DNA from: Serratia sp. H1w
GTDB lineage: Bacteria; Pseudomonadota; Gammaproteobacteria; Enterobacterales; Enterobacteriaceae
NCBI RefSeq assembly: GCF_000633355.1
Contig: NZ_AYMQ01000041.1
Coordinates: 62,001-126,000 of the forward strand
Length of the DNA: 64,000 nucleotides
Direction of reading: 5' to 3'
Shown: piece by piece, positions 25,718 to 35,230 of the stretch
Position numbering within the stretch: the first letter of the stretch is position 1
How the letters are laid out: each line of letters starts with the position of its first letter
Notes under the pieces: generated by a model
Seen by the model: the letters and a program-made list of their open reading frames with translations, nothing else
Databases searched by the model: none
Told to the model about the DNA's origin: nothing
Position numbers and translations under genes: made by a program

Positions 25718-26701
25718 TTACGCCCTGCTCTTGGCTTTTTGCTTGTAGCGGTCAAAAATCACCGCCGCCAGCAGGATCACGCCGCGCACCACATACTGCG
25801 AGAACGGCGAGATGTTCAGCAGGTTCATGGCGTTTTCTACCGTCCCCAGGATCAGGATCCCGGCGATAACGTAAGAAATCTTGCCAATGCCGCCTTTGAG
25901 CGAAACACCGCCCAGCACACAAGCGGAGATCACGATCAGCTCATAGCCGATGGAGGTCATCGGCTGGCCGCTGGTCATCCGCGAAGCCAGAATAATGCCC
26001 GCAGCGGCGGATACCAGCCCGGAAAGCACAAAGATGATGATCTTGGTGCGCACCACCGGCACCCCAGCCAAACGGGCCGCTTCCTCGTTGCCGCCGATAG
26101 CCAGGGTATTACGGCCAAAGGTGGTTTTATTGAGCAGGAAACCGAACAGGATCAGGCAACCAATGGTGATCCAGATCGGCGCAGGCAACCCAAACCAGTT
26201 GGCATAACCCAGCGCAAAGAAACGTTCGTCTTCGATCCCCACCGCTTTACCGTCGGAGATGATATAGGCCAAGCCGCGGAAGATTTGCATAGTGGCCAAG
26301 GTGGTGATCAGCGCGTTGATTTTCAGCCGGGCAATGACAAAACCATTGATCAGCCCAGAGAGCACGCCCAGCAGCAAACCGGCTGCCACGCCGATCCACA
26401 GGCTCTCGGTCATGTTGATCACCACAGCAGCGGTAACACCAGCGCAAGCGATAACCGACGCAACCGACAGGTCAAAATCGCCGGACGCCAGGCAGAACAA
26501 CATGCCACACGCCACCATGCCGGACATGGAGATCGCCAACCCCAGGCCCTTCATATTGATAAAGCTGCCAAAATTTGGCACAAACACCACGCAGGCAACA
26601 AACAGCACGGCGAAGACCACCAGCATACCGTAGCTGTCCCAGATACGTGCCAGGCTAAAGCCGCCACGGTTTTTCACAGAATTGGTTGTCATACTCGACA
26701 T
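25718..26701 (-). CDS. araH: L-arabinose ABC transporter permease AraH
   Basis: A 327-residue membrane permease with about ten hydrophobic segments, nearly identical in places to E. coli AraH (NMKGLGLAISMSGMVACGML, LITTLATMQIFRGLAYIISD, GNEEAARLAGVPVVRTKI). It forms the channel of the high-affinity arabinose importer with AraF and AraG. ATG 26701 is chosen because AAGGAG lies six bases upstream; the longer frame would begin at GTG 26716, on the Shine-Dalgarno itself. It is the third gene of araFGH, starting 17 nt after the araG stop. Confidence 0.95.
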   Translation of the reverse strand: MSSMTTNSVKNRGGFSLARIWDSYGMLVVFAVLFVACVVFVPNFGSFINMKGLGLAISMSGMVACGMLFCLASGDFDLSVASVIACAGVTAAVVINMTESLWIGVAAGLLLGVLSGLINGFVIARLKINALITTLATMQIFRGLAYIISDGKAVGIEDERFFALGYANWFGLPAPIWITIGCLILFGFLLNKTTFGRNTLAIGGNEEAARLAGVPVVRTKIIIFVLSGLVSAAAGIILASRMTSGQPMTSIGYELIVISACVLGGVSLKGGIGKISYVIAGILILGTVENAMNLLNISPFSQYVVRGVILLAAVIFDRYKQKAKSRA

Positions 26702-26718
26702 CTCTTGCTCCTTCACAA

Positions 26719-28242
26719 TCAGGCCATCGCCGCTGCGATATCGGGGGTACGTAACATCGCCAGGCTGAGGGCTTTTTCCTCAGTGGCATCGCTGTGGGTC
26801 AACTCGCCTGAAATCGCCCCTTCACGCATCACGATGATGCGATCCGCCAGCCCCAGCACTTCGGGCAGGTCGCTGGAAGCGAACAGTACGGCAATGCCCT
26901 GTTGCGCCAGTTGATAAATCACATGGTAGATTTCGTGCTTTGCACCAACGTCGATGCCGCGTGTCGGCTCATCCAGCAGGATCACCTTCATCTCTTCCGA
27001 CAACCAGCGGCCCAGGATCGCCTTCTGTTGATTGCCGCCGGAGAGATTCATGATCAGTTGTTCTGCACTTGGGGTTTTGATATTCAACGCCCGAATGTGG
27101 TGATCGGCATTGCTGGTTTCCCAGGCGTTGTCGATCAGGCAGCCCGCCTTGATGCTTTTGCGGCGTGCGCTGATGTTGATATTGTCGCGCACCGAATGCA
27201 CCGGAATGATGCCATCGGCCTTACGATCTTCCGGGCACAGCATCACGCCCGCTCGGATTGCGTCAATCGGTGAACGGACATCGAGCGGCTGCCCATCCAG
27301 CGTCAGTTGACCTGCGGTGATCCGCGTCGCGCCAAAGATCCCCTTCATCAATTCGCTACGCCCGGCGCCCACCAAGCCAAACAGACCGACAATCTCACCC
27401 GCACGCACGTCAAGGCTGATCGGCGTTTTCACTCCAGTGGCCTGCAAAGCGCTGAGTTGCAAGCGCACTTCCCCCAGCTCGCGTGGCTGATAGCCATACA
27501 CATCGCCGAGATCGCGGCCAACCATCGCCTGCACCAGCACTTCATTGTTGACCTGCTGCATATCGTCGAAGGTGCGCACATAGCGGCCATCCTTGAATAC
27601 GGTAATGGCATCACTCAACGCGAAGATTTCCTCCATCCGGTGTGAGACATACAGGATCACCCGGCCTTCGGCACGCAGCTCGCGGATCACCCGGAACAGT
27701 TGTTCAATCTCACGCGCCGACAGCGAACTGGTCGGTTCATCAAACGCAATCACTTTGGCGTTACGCGCCAAGGCCTTGGCAATCTCCACCATCTGCCACT
27801 GGCCAATCGACAGATACTTCAACGGGGTATCCGGGTCGATATCCAACCCGAGGTGCTCCAACTGCAAGCGGGACTCATAACGCAGCAGTTGACGATCGAC
27901 CAGGCCATATTTAGTGGGCAACTGGCCCAGATAGATGTTCTCTGCCACGGTCATTTCCGGTACCAGATGCAGTTCCTGGTAGATAATCGCCACCCCGGCG
28001 TTCAACGCATCGGTGGTGTTGGCAAACTGCATCGCTTGCCCCTGAAGGTGAATTTCCCCTTGGCTTGGGGCGTAATTGCCGCTGAGGATTTTCAGCAGCG
28101 TCGATTTCCCCGCGCCGTTTTCCCCCATCAGCGCGTGGATCTGCCCGGCCTGACAGCTGAAACTGATATCATCCAGCGCTTTGACGCCAGGGAAGCTTTT
28201 ACCAATGCCTTTGAATGCCAGATAGGGCGTGACGGCAGTCAT
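26719..28242 (-). CDS. araG: L-arabinose ABC transporter ATP-binding protein AraG
   Basis: A 507-residue protein with two fused ABC ATPase domains. Domain 1 has the Walker [13 protein letters not shown] near residue 41, a signature-like [16 protein letters not shown] and Walker [11 protein letters not shown]. Domain 2 has a degenerate Walker A ([12 protein letters not shown]), the signature [16 protein letters not shown] and [17 protein letters not shown]. This layout is typical of monosaccharide importers. Start ATG 28242 follows GAGGAAAG; the longer frame back to 28299 is not needed. It lies between araF and araH in a leftward operon. Confidence 0.96.
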   Translation of the reverse strand: MTAVTPYLAFKGIGKSFPGVKALDDISFSCQAGQIHALMGENGAGKSTLLKILSGNYAPSQGEIHLQGQAMQFANTTDALNAGVAIIYQELHLVPEMTVAENIYLGQLPTKYGLVDRQLLRYESRLQLEHLGLDIDPDTPLKYLSIGQWQMVEIAKALARNAKVIAFDEPTSSLSAREIEQLFRVIRELRAEGRVILYVSHRMEEIFALSDAITVFKDGRYVRTFDDMQQVNNEVLVQAMVGRDLGDVYGYQPRELGEVRLQLSALQATGVKTPISLDVRAGEIVGLFGLVGAGRSELMKGIFGATRITAGQLTLDGQPLDVRSPIDAIRAGVMLCPEDRKADGIIPVHSVRDNINISARRKSIKAGCLIDNAWETSNADHHIRALNIKTPSAEQLIMNLSGGNQQKAILGRWLSEEMKVILLDEPTRGIDVGAKHEIYHVIYQLAQQGIAVLFASSDLPEVLGLADRIIVMREGAISGELTHSDATEEKALSLAMLRTPDIAAAMA

Positions 28243-28272
28243 AGTGCTTTCCTCAATGCTGTGCGATAAACG

Positions 28273-28295
28273 GCCGCCTGCTTGAACCAGGCGGC
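28273..28295 (-). terminator. Hairpin between araF and araG
   Basis: GCCGCCTG and CAGGCGGC form a perfect 8-bp stem with a 7-nt loop, just after the araF stop. In binding-protein transport operons such a hairpin usually stabilises the upstream message, giving more binding protein than ATPase. No T-run follows, so full termination is unlikely. Confidence 0.65.
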
Positions 28296-28302
28296 ACACT
28301 GC

Positions 28303-29286
28303 TTACATCAGACCTTTTTTCTGTAGTTCTACCTGGAAGTTGTCGCGGGTGATCAGCACCACGTCGGTCACTTCGGTAAACTTCTGCGGTTCCACGCCTT
28401 TCTCTACCCAGTCATGCAGCATCTGGATGCTTTTGTAGCCATGAATGTCCGGGCTTGGCAGCAGCGAGCCATAGAAGCCGGTGGCCTGTTTCTTGGAGAG
28501 TTCGCTCACCGCATCAACGCCGTTGATGCCAATGCCGATCACGTTAGGCGCTTTAAAGCCCTGACCTTCGGTGGCACGCACGCCGCCCAGCACGGTATTG
28601 TCGTTCATGCCGACGATCAGCCAGTTTTTCACTTCAGGATGCTGCACCAGCATTGAGTTGGCGGCATCGAACGCCCCTGGGATATCGTTGGATTTGGTCG
28701 GTACCTTGTAGATTTGTTTTTCTGGGAACCCCGCCGCCTTCAACGCGTCCATCGAGCCACCGGTACGGCGGCGTGCGGTGTCCAGTTCATCAGAGGTGAT
28801 AGCCATGACGCCGGTCTCTGCCACTTGCCAGCCGCGCTTGTTCATCTCTTTCCACAGTTCTTCACCTTGGCGTTCACCAATTTTGGTGGCGGCCATCATC
28901 ACTAACGGCACGCTGTCCATCGGTTTGCCTTTGGCGTTCACAAATTGGTCGTCAACCGCAATGACTTTCAGGTCGTAGCTGCGCGCCTTGGCGACAATCG
29001 CCGAGCCAAGTTTGGGATCCGGGGTACAGATAACAAATCCCTTGGCCCCGCTGGCCGCCAGGCTGTCGATGGCATTGAGGGTTTTCTCACCGTCTGGCAC
29101 GGCAATCTTGATCACTTCAAAACCCAGGTCTTTACCCGCTTTGTCAGCAAATTTCCATTCGGTCTGGAACCAGGGTTCTTCAGGCTGTTTAACCAAAAAG
29201 CCCAGTTTCATGGTCTCTGCTACAGCCGAATGTGACATAACCGCCGTCAGACCGATAACCGCCAACGCCTTAGTGAATTTATGCAT
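28303..29286 (-). CDS. araF: L-arabinose periplasmic binding protein AraF
   Basis: A 327-residue periplasmic protein with a signal peptide MHKFTKALAVIGLTAVMSHS ending near AVA-ET. The mature part begins MKLGFLVKQPEEPWFQTEW as in E. coli AraF, with IAVPDGEKTLNAIDSLAASG, DTARRRTGGSMDALKAAGFP and VGMNDNTVLGGVRATEG. It binds L-arabinose and delivers it to AraGH. ATG 29286 is preferred over an upstream frame start at 29349 because it precedes the signal peptide and has GGAGAG. It is the first gene of araFGH and divergent from araBA. Confidence 0.96.
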   Translation of the reverse strand: MHKFTKALAVIGLTAVMSHSAVAETMKLGFLVKQPEEPWFQTEWKFADKAGKDLGFEVIKIAVPDGEKTLNAIDSLAASGAKGFVICTPDPKLGSAIVAKARSYDLKVIAVDDQFVNAKGKPMDSVPLVMMAATKIGERQGEELWKEMNKRGWQVAETGVMAITSDELDTARRRTGGSMDALKAAGFPEKQIYKVPTKSNDIPGAFDAANSMLVQHPEVKNWLIVGMNDNTVLGGVRATEGQGFKAPNVIGIGINGVDAVSELSKKQATGFYGSLLPSPDIHGYKSIQMLHDWVEKGVEPQKFTEVTDVVLITRDNFQVELQKKGLM

Positions 29287-29445
29287 GGTACTCTCCGCTG
29301 TTTTGCTTTCATCGGTGGGAAAACCGGGCCACTGTGAAAACGTTATCATTATGGGTTCCCGTCACAACAGTCGCACTACACCGCGATTTCTGTCGTCGAC
29401 ACAGATAAGACGCCAACAGTTTTAGCGGGTATTTGTTACCTAAAT

Positions 29446-29461
29446 GTAGAGCGCTATCACA
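29446..29461. promoter_or_regulatory. Candidate CRP site, ara module 1
   Basis: GTAGA-N6-TCACA: on the minus strand this reads TGTGA-N6-TCTAC, with one perfect half. It lies 11 bp before the first araI-like pair and may serve araFGH. Confidence 0.55.
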
Positions 29462-29472
29462 TCTCGGAATAA

Positions 29473-29510
29473 CAGCAGGTATGTGCATACATTTAGCAAA
29501 TTTAACCAAG
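29473..29510 (+). promoter_or_regulatory. araI-like AraC site pair, module 1
   Basis: The first half-site contains AGCAG-N4-GTGCATAC, resembling E. coli araI1 (TAGCATTTTTATCCATA). A second half-site, TAGCAAATTTAACCAAG, begins exactly 21 bp downstream, resembling araI2. The 21-bp direct-repeat spacing is that of E. coli I1-I2. Confidence 0.65.
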
Positions 29511-29518
29511 TGATAACT

Positions 29519-29534
29519 TTTGACACCCATCACA
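29519..29534. promoter_or_regulatory. Candidate CRP site, ara module 2
   Basis: TTTGA-N6-TCACA: the right half is perfect and the left has one mismatch. It sits 13 bp upstream of the second AraC site pair, as expected for a CRP-assisted ara promoter. Confidence 0.6.
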
Positions 29535-29547
29535 AAATCACTGTAGC

Positions 29548-29585
29548 AAGCAGAAAAGTGCATACTTCCAGCCAATGATTCCTCA
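29548..29585 (+). promoter_or_regulatory. araI-like AraC site pair, module 2 (araB-proximal)
   Basis: AGCAG-N4-GTGCATAC recurs here, 75 bp from its first occurrence. A second half-site, CAGCCAATGATTCCTCA, begins 21 bp downstream. This pair is nearest to araB and probably activates araBA. Confidence 0.7.
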
Positions 29586-29645
29586 CCTGCCCCCCCGTCC
29601 CGCTCCTATCGTTAACCTCAATCTAACAACTTAGGAGTCAGCATC

Positions 29646-31325
29646 ATGACGGCAGGCGCTATTGCCCTGGGATTAGACTTCGGCAGCGATTCAGTGCGGG
29701 TACTGGCTGTCGACTGTCATAACGGCAACGAACTGGATACCGAGGTGGTTTACTACCCTCGCTGGCAGCGTGGTGATTTCTGTAACGCCGCGCAGAACCA
29801 GTTCCGCCACCACCCACTCGACTATATCGAAGCCATGGAACAAGCCGTCGTCGCCGTGGTGCAGCGCATGAGCCTGGAACAGCGGCAGGCCGTCGTCGGG
29901 ATCGGCGTGGACTCCACTGGCTCGACTCCTGCCCCGATCGATGAGCATGGCGACGTATTGGCGTTGCGGCCTGAGTTTGCCAACAATCCCAACGCCATGT
30001 TTGTGCTGTGGAAAGATCACACTTCCATTGAAGAAGCCGAGGAAATTAACCAGCTGTGTCGCCGTGGCGATTTCCCCGACTATTCACGCTATATCGGCGG
30101 TGTTTACTCCTCTGAATGGTTCTGGGCCAAGATCCTGCACGTTTCACGTCAGGATGAGGCGGTGCGCCACGCCGCAGCCTCTTGGGTCGAGCTGTGTGAC
30201 TGGGTGCCGGCGCTGCTTTCTGGCACTACCGCACCGCAAAGCTTGAAGCGCGGCCGTTGCAGCGTTGGGCATAAAACGTTATGGCATCCAGATTGGGGCG
30301 GCTTGCCGCCAGAAGCCTTCTTTGCCGCCCTGGATCCGCTGCTAGTGGAAGATCTGCCCTATCCGCTGTTCACCGGCTCCTACACTGCCGATTTGCCGGT
30401 GGGAACGCTGACCAAAGAGTGGGCCACACGGCTTGGGCTAGCAGAAAGCGTCGTGCTGTCCGGTGGTGCATTCGATTGCCATATGGGAGCCGTAGGGGCC
30501 GGTGCGCAGCCTTATACGCTGGTGAAGGTGATCGGTACTTCAACCTGCGACATTTTGATCGCAGATCGTGAACGCGTGGGCGATCGCGCCATTGGCGGTA
30601 TTTGCGGGCAGGTAGACGGCAGCGTGATACCGCAAACCATCGGGATGGAGGCCGGACAGTCCGCTTTTGGCGATATGTACGCCTGGTTCAGCCGGTTGCT
30701 GAGCTGGCCACTGCGTGAGGCAGCCAAGACTCAGCCACAGCTTCAGGCACAGTTGCAACAAATCGAGCATGACATGCTGGCCGCTCTGACCGCTGCCTGG
30801 GCCAAAAACCCGTCGCTCGATCATCTGCCGGTGGTGCTGGACTGGTTCAATGGCCGCCGTACTCCTTACGCCAACCAGCGTCTGAAAGGCGTGATCACTG
30901 ACCTCAACCTCGGCACCGATGCCCCCACGCTGTTTGGAGGCTTTATCGCCGCAACGGCCTTTGGCGCTCGCGCCATCATGGAATGCTTTGAACAGCAGGA
31001 TATCCCGGTGGAAAACGTGCTGGCTTTGGGTGGCATCGCCCGTAAATCACCGGTGATTATGCAGGTTTGTGCCGATGTGATGGACCGCCCGCTACAGATT
31101 GTAGCCTCCGACCAATGTTGTGCACTGGGTGCAGCCATTTTCGCCGCCGTCGCCGCAGGGCATTTCAGCGACGTGCCACAAGCCCAGCAGCATATGGCTT
31201 GCAGCATTGAACGTACTTTGCAGCCCGATCCGGCCAATGTCGCACGCTACCAACAACTTTATGAACGCTACCAACAGTGGTGTCAGGCCGCCGAGCCGCG
31301 CTTTGCGCCAACCGGCAAAAATTAA
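29646..31325 (+). CDS. araB: L-ribulokinase AraB
   Basis: A 559-residue FGGY-family kinase phosphorylating L-ribulose. The N-terminal ATPase fold begins [37 protein letters not shown] lies near residue 93, [20 protein letters not shown] near 275, and the second-domain signature [20 protein letters not shown] near 458. It closely resembles E. coli AraB. TTAGGAG precedes the ATG. araA follows after 57 nt. Expression should depend on AraC, arabinose and CRP through the upstream modules. Confidence 0.96.
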   Translation: MTAGAIALGLDFGSDSVRVLAVDCHNGNELDTEVVYYPRWQRGDFCNAAQNQFRHHPLDYIEAMEQAVVAVVQRMSLEQRQAVVGIGVDSTGSTPAPIDEHGDVLALRPEFANNPNAMFVLWKDHTSIEEAEEINQLCRRGDFPDYSRYIGGVYSSEWFWAKILHVSRQDEAVRHAAASWVELCDWVPALLSGTTAPQSLKRGRCSVGHKTLWHPDWGGLPPEAFFAALDPLLVEDLPYPLFTGSYTADLPVGTLTKEWATRLGLAESVVLSGGAFDCHMGAVGAGAQPYTLVKVIGTSTCDILIADRERVGDRAIGGICGQVDGSVIPQTIGMEAGQSAFGDMYAWFSRLLSWPLREAAKTQPQLQAQLQQIEHDMLAALTAAWAKNPSLDHLPVVLDWFNGRRTPYANQRLKGVITDLNLGTDAPTLFGGFIAATAFGARAIMECFEQQDIPVENVLALGGIARKSPVIMQVCADVMDRPLQIVASDQCCALGAAIFAAVAAGHFSDVPQAQQHMACSIERTLQPDPANVARYQQLYERYQQWCQAAEPRFAPTGKN

Positions 31326-31382
31326 TACGCCGGGGTGCGCTCTGCCTCGGCTCAATAAAACCTCTAGATTCAGGAGTTTTTG

Positions 31383-32888
31383 ATGAACATCTTTAAGCAA
31401 CGTGAAGTATGGTTCGTGATCGGCAGCCAGCATCTCTATGGGCCAAAAACCCTGCAACAGGTGACGGCCAACGCCGAGCAGGTGGTGAACAGCCTGAATC
31501 GTGAAGCCGGTTTACCGGTGAAACTGGTATTGAAGCCGCTGGTCACCACGCCGGACGAAATCACCACCGTCTGTCGTGAGGCCAATTATCACCAGGACTG
31601 TATCGGCATCATGACCTGGCTGCACACCTTCTCGCCTGCCAAAATGTGGATTGCCGGCCTGTCGATCCTCGATAAACCGCTGCTGCAATTCCATACCCAA
31701 TTTAACGCCGAGGTGCCTTGGGACTCCATGGATATGGACTTTATGAACCTGAACCAGACTGCCCACGGCGGCCGTGAGTTCGGGTTTATCGGTGCACGCA
31801 TGCGCCAGCAGCACAGCGTGATCGCAGGCCACTGGCAAGACAAACATGCCCAGGAACGCATTGCCCAATGGATGCGTGTTGCCGCCGCCAAGCAGGAAAG
31901 CCAGCAGCTGAAAGTTGCGCGGTTTGGCGACAATATGCGTCAGGTCGCGGTAACCGATGGTGACAAAGTGGCCGCGCAGATCCAGTTTGGTTACTCCGTG
32001 GATGCTTACGGCATCGGCGATTTGGTCAGCGTGATCGATGAAGTGAGCAAGGGCGATATCGCGACCCTGGTCGAAGAGTACGAAGCCAGCTATGAGCTGA
32101 GCGACGTGGCAAAACTTAACGGGGCCAAACGTCAGAACCTGATCGATGCTGCTGCTATCGAACTGGGCATGAAACGCTTCCTCGAGCAGGGTAAGTTCCA
32201 CGCCTTCACCACCAACTTTGAAACGCTGCACGGCATGAAGCAGTTGCCAGGTTTGGCGGTACAGCGCCTGATGCAGCAAGGCTACGGCTTTGCCGGCGAG
32301 GGCGACTGGAAAACCGCCGCCCTGCTGCGCATTATGAAAGTGATGGGCAGTGGGCTAAACGGCGGTACCTCGTTTATGGAGGATTACACCTATAACTTCC
32401 AGCCAGGCAACGATCTGGTGGTGGGTTCCCATATGCTGGAAGTCTGCCCTTCCATCGCCAAAGAACAAAAACCGCTGCTTGATATTCAATATCTGGGCAT
32501 TGGTGGCAAGGCCGATCCGGCCCGCCTGATCTTCTCTACCCCGGCAGGCCCCGCAGTGAACGCCAGCCTGATCGATATGGGCGACCGTTTCCGTCTGCTG
32601 GTTAATCAGGTCGATACCATCGAGCAACCGAAACCGTTGCCGAAGCTGCCGGTGGCGCGCGCAATCTGGCGTGCTCAGCCTTCCCTGGCAACAGCGGCCG
32701 AAGCCTGGATCCTGGCGGGCGGCGCGCACCATACGGTGTTCTCGCAGTCACTGAACGCCGACTATCTGCGCCTGTATGCCGAGATGCATAACATCGAATT
32801 CCTGCTGATCGATAACGACACTACCCTACCAGCGTTCAAGAACGAAATCCGCTGGAACGAAACCTACTACCAAATCAACCGTCGTTAA
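31383..32888 (+). CDS. araA: L-arabinose isomerase AraA
   Basis: A 501-residue cytoplasmic enzyme converting L-arabinose to L-ribulose. It starts [20 protein letters not shown] and continues [19 protein letters not shown] and FEDYTYNF-like metal-site sequence ([13 protein letters not shown]) near residue 330, with the active-site Glu context. The C-terminal [18 protein letters not shown] block is typical. ATG 31383 is preferred over TTG 31380, with CAGGAG upstream. In E. coli araD would follow; here a beta-glucosidase gene does, so ribulose 5-phosphate 4-epimerase must come from elsewhere. Confidence 0.96.
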   Translation: MNIFKQREVWFVIGSQHLYGPKTLQQVTANAEQVVNSLNREAGLPVKLVLKPLVTTPDEITTVCREANYHQDCIGIMTWLHTFSPAKMWIAGLSILDKPLLQFHTQFNAEVPWDSMDMDFMNLNQTAHGGREFGFIGARMRQQHSVIAGHWQDKHAQERIAQWMRVAAAKQESQQLKVARFGDNMRQVAVTDGDKVAAQIQFGYSVDAYGIGDLVSVIDEVSKGDIATLVEEYEASYELSDVAKLNGAKRQNLIDAAAIELGMKRFLEQGKFHAFTTNFETLHGMKQLPGLAVQRLMQQGYGFAGEGDWKTAALLRIMKVMGSGLNGGTSFMEDYTYNFQPGNDLVVGSHMLEVCPSIAKEQKPLLDIQYLGIGGKADPARLIFSTPAGPAVNASLIDMGDRFRLLVNQVDTIEQPKPLPKLPVARAIWRAQPSLATAAEAWILAGGAHHTVFSQSLNADYLRLYAEMHNIEFLLIDNDTTLPAFKNEIRWNETYYQINRR

Positions 32889-32904
32889 TCTTCCGAAGCA
32901 ATAC

Positions 32905-32931
32905 TGCAACCGGTTTCAGAAACCGGTTGCA
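32905..32931. promoter_or_regulatory. Two overlapping AscG-like (LacI-family) operators
   Basis: TGCAACCGGTTTCA (32905-32918) and AGAAACCGGTTGCA (32918-32931) each resemble the E. coli AscG site TGAAACCGGTTTCA, with one and two mismatches. Together they form one large inverted repeat. They lie just after araA. A possible promoter, TTGCAA (32927) and TAAACT (32951) with 18-bp spacing, overlaps them, so a repressor here would block the beta-glucosidase gene. The inverted repeat could also act as an araA terminator, though no T-run follows. Confidence 0.6.
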
Positions 32932-32991
32932 AACTCATTTCAAACCGACCTAAACTAGACTCTATATTTTACGTACAGAGAGAGAATAGTT

Positions 32992-34404
32992 ATGTCTGCT
33001 TTCCCGAAAGAGTTCCTCTGGGGCGCGGCTAGCGCGGCGTATCAGGTTGAAGGCGCGCACGATGCCGACGGTAAGGGCCCATCCATCTGGGATACCTTCT
33101 CCCACCTACCAGGCACCACCTACCAAGGCACCAACGGTGACGTCGCCGTCGATCACTATCACCGTTTCCGCGAGGACGTAGCGCTGATGGCCGAAATGGG
33201 GATGCAGAGCTACCGGTTCTCTATCTCCTGGCCACGCCTGCTGCCACATGGCCGGGGCACCATCAATGAGGCCGGGGTCAAATTCTACAGCGACCTGATC
33301 GATGCCCTGCTGGAGCACAACATTGAGCCGATGATCACGCTGTATCATTGGGATCTGCCGCAGGCGCTGCAAGATGAAGGCGGTTGGGAAGCACGCAGCA
33401 CCGCTGAGGCCTTCGAAGAATATGCCCGCCTGTGTTACGAGCGTTACGGCGATCGCGTCAAGCTGTGGTCTACCTTCAATGAAACCGTGTGCTTTATTGG
33501 CTTCGGTTACATCACCGGTGGCCACCCACCGGGCGTACAGAACCCGGCGCGCGCCATCCAGGCCTGCCACCACGTTTTTGTGGCACACGCTAAAGCGGTG
33601 GCAGCATTCCGCACCAGCGGCATCGACGGCCAAATCGGCTTCGTCAACGTGCTGCAAACCCACACCCCGCTCAGCCAGTCTGCGGAAGACCTGGCGGCCT
33701 ATCAGTTGGCCGAAGGGATCTTTACCCATTGGTTGTACGATCCGGTACTGAAAGGCGAATATCCGGCCGAACTGTTGGCGCAGACGCAAGCGCTATGGGG
33801 CGTGCCTCAATTCGCGCCGGGTGATGAACAACTGCTGTGCGACAATATCTGTGATTTTATTGGCTTGAACTACTACAAGCGTGAAACCATCGCAGCCAAT
33901 CATCAGGAGTCACGCCTGACCATCAACACCACCGGCGAAAAAGGCAGCGGCCACCAGCAGGGTAACGAATTCGGCTTTAAAGGGCTGTTCAAGTTCGTGC
34001 GCAACCCAAACGGCGTGTATACCGACTGGGACTGGGAGATTTATCCGCAGGGCCTTACCGAAGGCATCATGAACATCAAGGCACGTTACGGCGATATTTC
34101 TATCTACATCACCGAAAACGGTCTGGGTGCCAAAGACCCGATTATTGATGGTGAAGTGGTGGATGACGATCGCATCGACTATCTGCGCCAGCACATTGGT
34201 GCCATTGAAGACGCCATCAAACAGGGTGCTGACGTACGCGGCTATTATCCGTGGTCATTTATCGATCTGCTGAGCTGGCTCAACGGCTTCCAGAAGCAGT
34301 ACGGTTTCATCTACGTTGACCACAACAAGGATCTGGCTCGCCAGCGCAAGAAGAGCTTCTTCTGGTACCAGAAACTGATCGCCAGCAACGGTGTTGAACG
34401 TTAA
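32992..34404 (+). CDS. Glycoside hydrolase family 1, probable 6-phospho-beta-glucosidase
   Basis: A 470-residue GH1 enzyme. It starts FPKEFLWGAASAAYQVEGA. The acid/base Glu is in TFNE (Glu164) and the nucleophile in ITENG (Glu375). The C-terminal loop reads LSWLNGFQKQYGFIYVD; Ser428, Lys435 and Tyr437 fit the phosphate-binding Ser/Lys/Tyr set of 6-phospho-beta-glucosidases, whereas plain beta-glucosidases have Glu-Trp here. The likely substrate is a phosphorylated beta-glucoside such as cellobiose or salicin 6-phosphate. No PTS beta-glucoside transporter lies beside it. The AscG-like operators upstream suggest control by a LacI-type repressor encoded elsewhere. Confidence 0.88.
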   Translation: MSAFPKEFLWGAASAAYQVEGAHDADGKGPSIWDTFSHLPGTTYQGTNGDVAVDHYHRFREDVALMAEMGMQSYRFSISWPRLLPHGRGTINEAGVKFYSDLIDALLEHNIEPMITLYHWDLPQALQDEGGWEARSTAEAFEEYARLCYERYGDRVKLWSTFNETVCFIGFGYITGGHPPGVQNPARAIQACHHVFVAHAKAVAAFRTSGIDGQIGFVNVLQTHTPLSQSAEDLAAYQLAEGIFTHWLYDPVLKGEYPAELLAQTQALWGVPQFAPGDEQLLCDNICDFIGLNYYKRETIAANHQESRLTINTTGEKGSGHQQGNEFGFKGLFKFVRNPNGVYTDWDWEIYPQGLTEGIMNIKARYGDISIYITENGLGAKDPIIDGEVVDDDRIDYLRQHIGAIEDAIKQGADVRGYYPWSFIDLLSWLNGFQKQYGFIYVDHNKDLARQRKKSFFWYQKLIASNGVER

Positions 34405-34412
34405 TCGCGTTC

Positions 34413-34445
34413 CAGGTGTTGCTGGGTATAATACCGCAACACCTG
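34413..34445 (+). terminator. Long hairpin after the GH1 gene
   Basis: CAGGTGTTGC and GCAACACCTG pair perfectly over 10 bp, and the loop itself contains GGTATAATACC. The structure starts 9 nt after the stop. It lacks a T-run but is stable enough to be the 3' end. Confidence 0.6.
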
Positions 34446-34446
34446 A

Positions 34447-34570
34447 AGCTTGAGGCAGGTGGGGATCATTGCAGGTTAGCCGACCGTTGAGCGCAAGGAT
34501 GCGCGATTGCGAGCCCCCAGGGACGGGTTCACGACGTGTCGGCGTTCTGCATGATTTCCACCTGTTGCAC
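34447..34570. repeat. Dispersed element with terminal inverted repeats, copy 1 (about 120 bp)
   Basis: Terminal arms CAGGTGGGGATCAT and ATGATTTCCACCTG are inverted. The core contains GGTTAGCCGACCGTTGAGCG and GATTGCGAGCCCCCAGGGAC. The copy at 63045-63165 is the reverse complement with only scattered differences. Together with the preceding hairpin it fills most of the gap between the GH1 gene and ydgK. No coding potential is visible. Confidence 0.85.
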
Positions 34571-34645
34571 TATTTCTCGCAGCTCCCCTCCTGATTGACA
34601 TTCTTGTGGTGAAAACGCCTTCTCCTCGCGCATTGACACATATTT

Positions 34646-34667
34646 AAGTAAGCTATGTGGCTTACTT
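34646..34667. promoter_or_regulatory. Palindrome in ydgK promoter region
   Basis: AAGTAAGC and GCTTACTT form a perfect 8-bp inverted repeat with a 6-nt spacer, 8 nt downstream of a TTGACA (34633-34638). It could be an operator or a 5' hairpin for ydgK. The binding protein is unknown. Confidence 0.45.
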
Positions 34668-34693
34668 TGTTGGAATACCACTCAGGATCCCGT

Positions 34694-35134
34694 ATGACCC
34701 AAGCTGAATATTCGCGCATTGGCGGTTGGTTGTTAGCCCCGATGGCCTATCTGATCGTTACCCTGCTCAGCGCCAGCCTGATGTTGGCCCTGTACGGTAT
34801 GGCCATTTTTATGCCGGAATCCCGCGAGTATCTGAGCACCAATGCTCAAGCCTTCTCCACCCAGTGGTATCTGTCGGTGCTGACCACGCTGGTGATGTGG
34901 TGCTTTACGCTGTATCTGCTGTGGCTGTTCTGCCAGCGTTCACAACGCTTCCCGAAGCTGTTTCTGGTCTGGCTGCTGATCACCGTGTTGTTGGCAATCA
35001 AAGCGTTCGCTTTTGCTCCAGTCCCCGATGAACTTGCCGTTCGTAGCCTGTTATGGCCATTGGTAATGGCGGCCCTGCTGGTGCCCTATTTTAAGCGTTC
35101 CAAGCGCGTGAAAGGCACCTTCACCGAGAAATAA
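34694..35134 (+). CDS. ydgK: DUF2569 inner-membrane protein YdgK
   Basis: A 146-residue protein starting MTQAEYSRIGGWLLAPMAYL, with four hydrophobic segments and a conserved N-terminal GGWL motif typical of DUF2569. In E. coli ydgK sits directly upstream of rsxA, as here. Function is unknown. ATG 34694 is chosen over 34655 because it gives the family N-terminus. The C-terminus is basic (KRSKRVKGTFTEK) and probably cytoplasmic. Confidence 0.87.
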   Translation: MTQAEYSRIGGWLLAPMAYLIVTLLSASLMLALYGMAIFMPESREYLSTNAQAFSTQWYLSVLTTLVMWCFTLYLLWLFCQRSQRFPKLFLVWLLITVLLAIKAFAFAPVPDELAVRSLLWPLVMAALLVPYFKRSKRVKGTFTEK

Positions 35135-35230
35135 CCGCGGCAACGCACGTTTTGCACGCCTTGCTGAGTAAATTTTCAGCAAAATTGGCAAAAAAGCGCA
35201 ATACCCCTGCGATTAGTATGTTGTCGTTAC

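Noticed and set aside
25706-26914. 402-codon rightward open frame opposite araH
   Set aside because: It is His/Gln/Arg-rich with no domain and lies entirely opposite the well-supported araH and the 3' end of araG.
32906-32930. Large inverted repeat after araA as a classical terminator
   Set aside because: No T-run follows, and its halves fit LacI-family operators better; a terminator role is not excluded.
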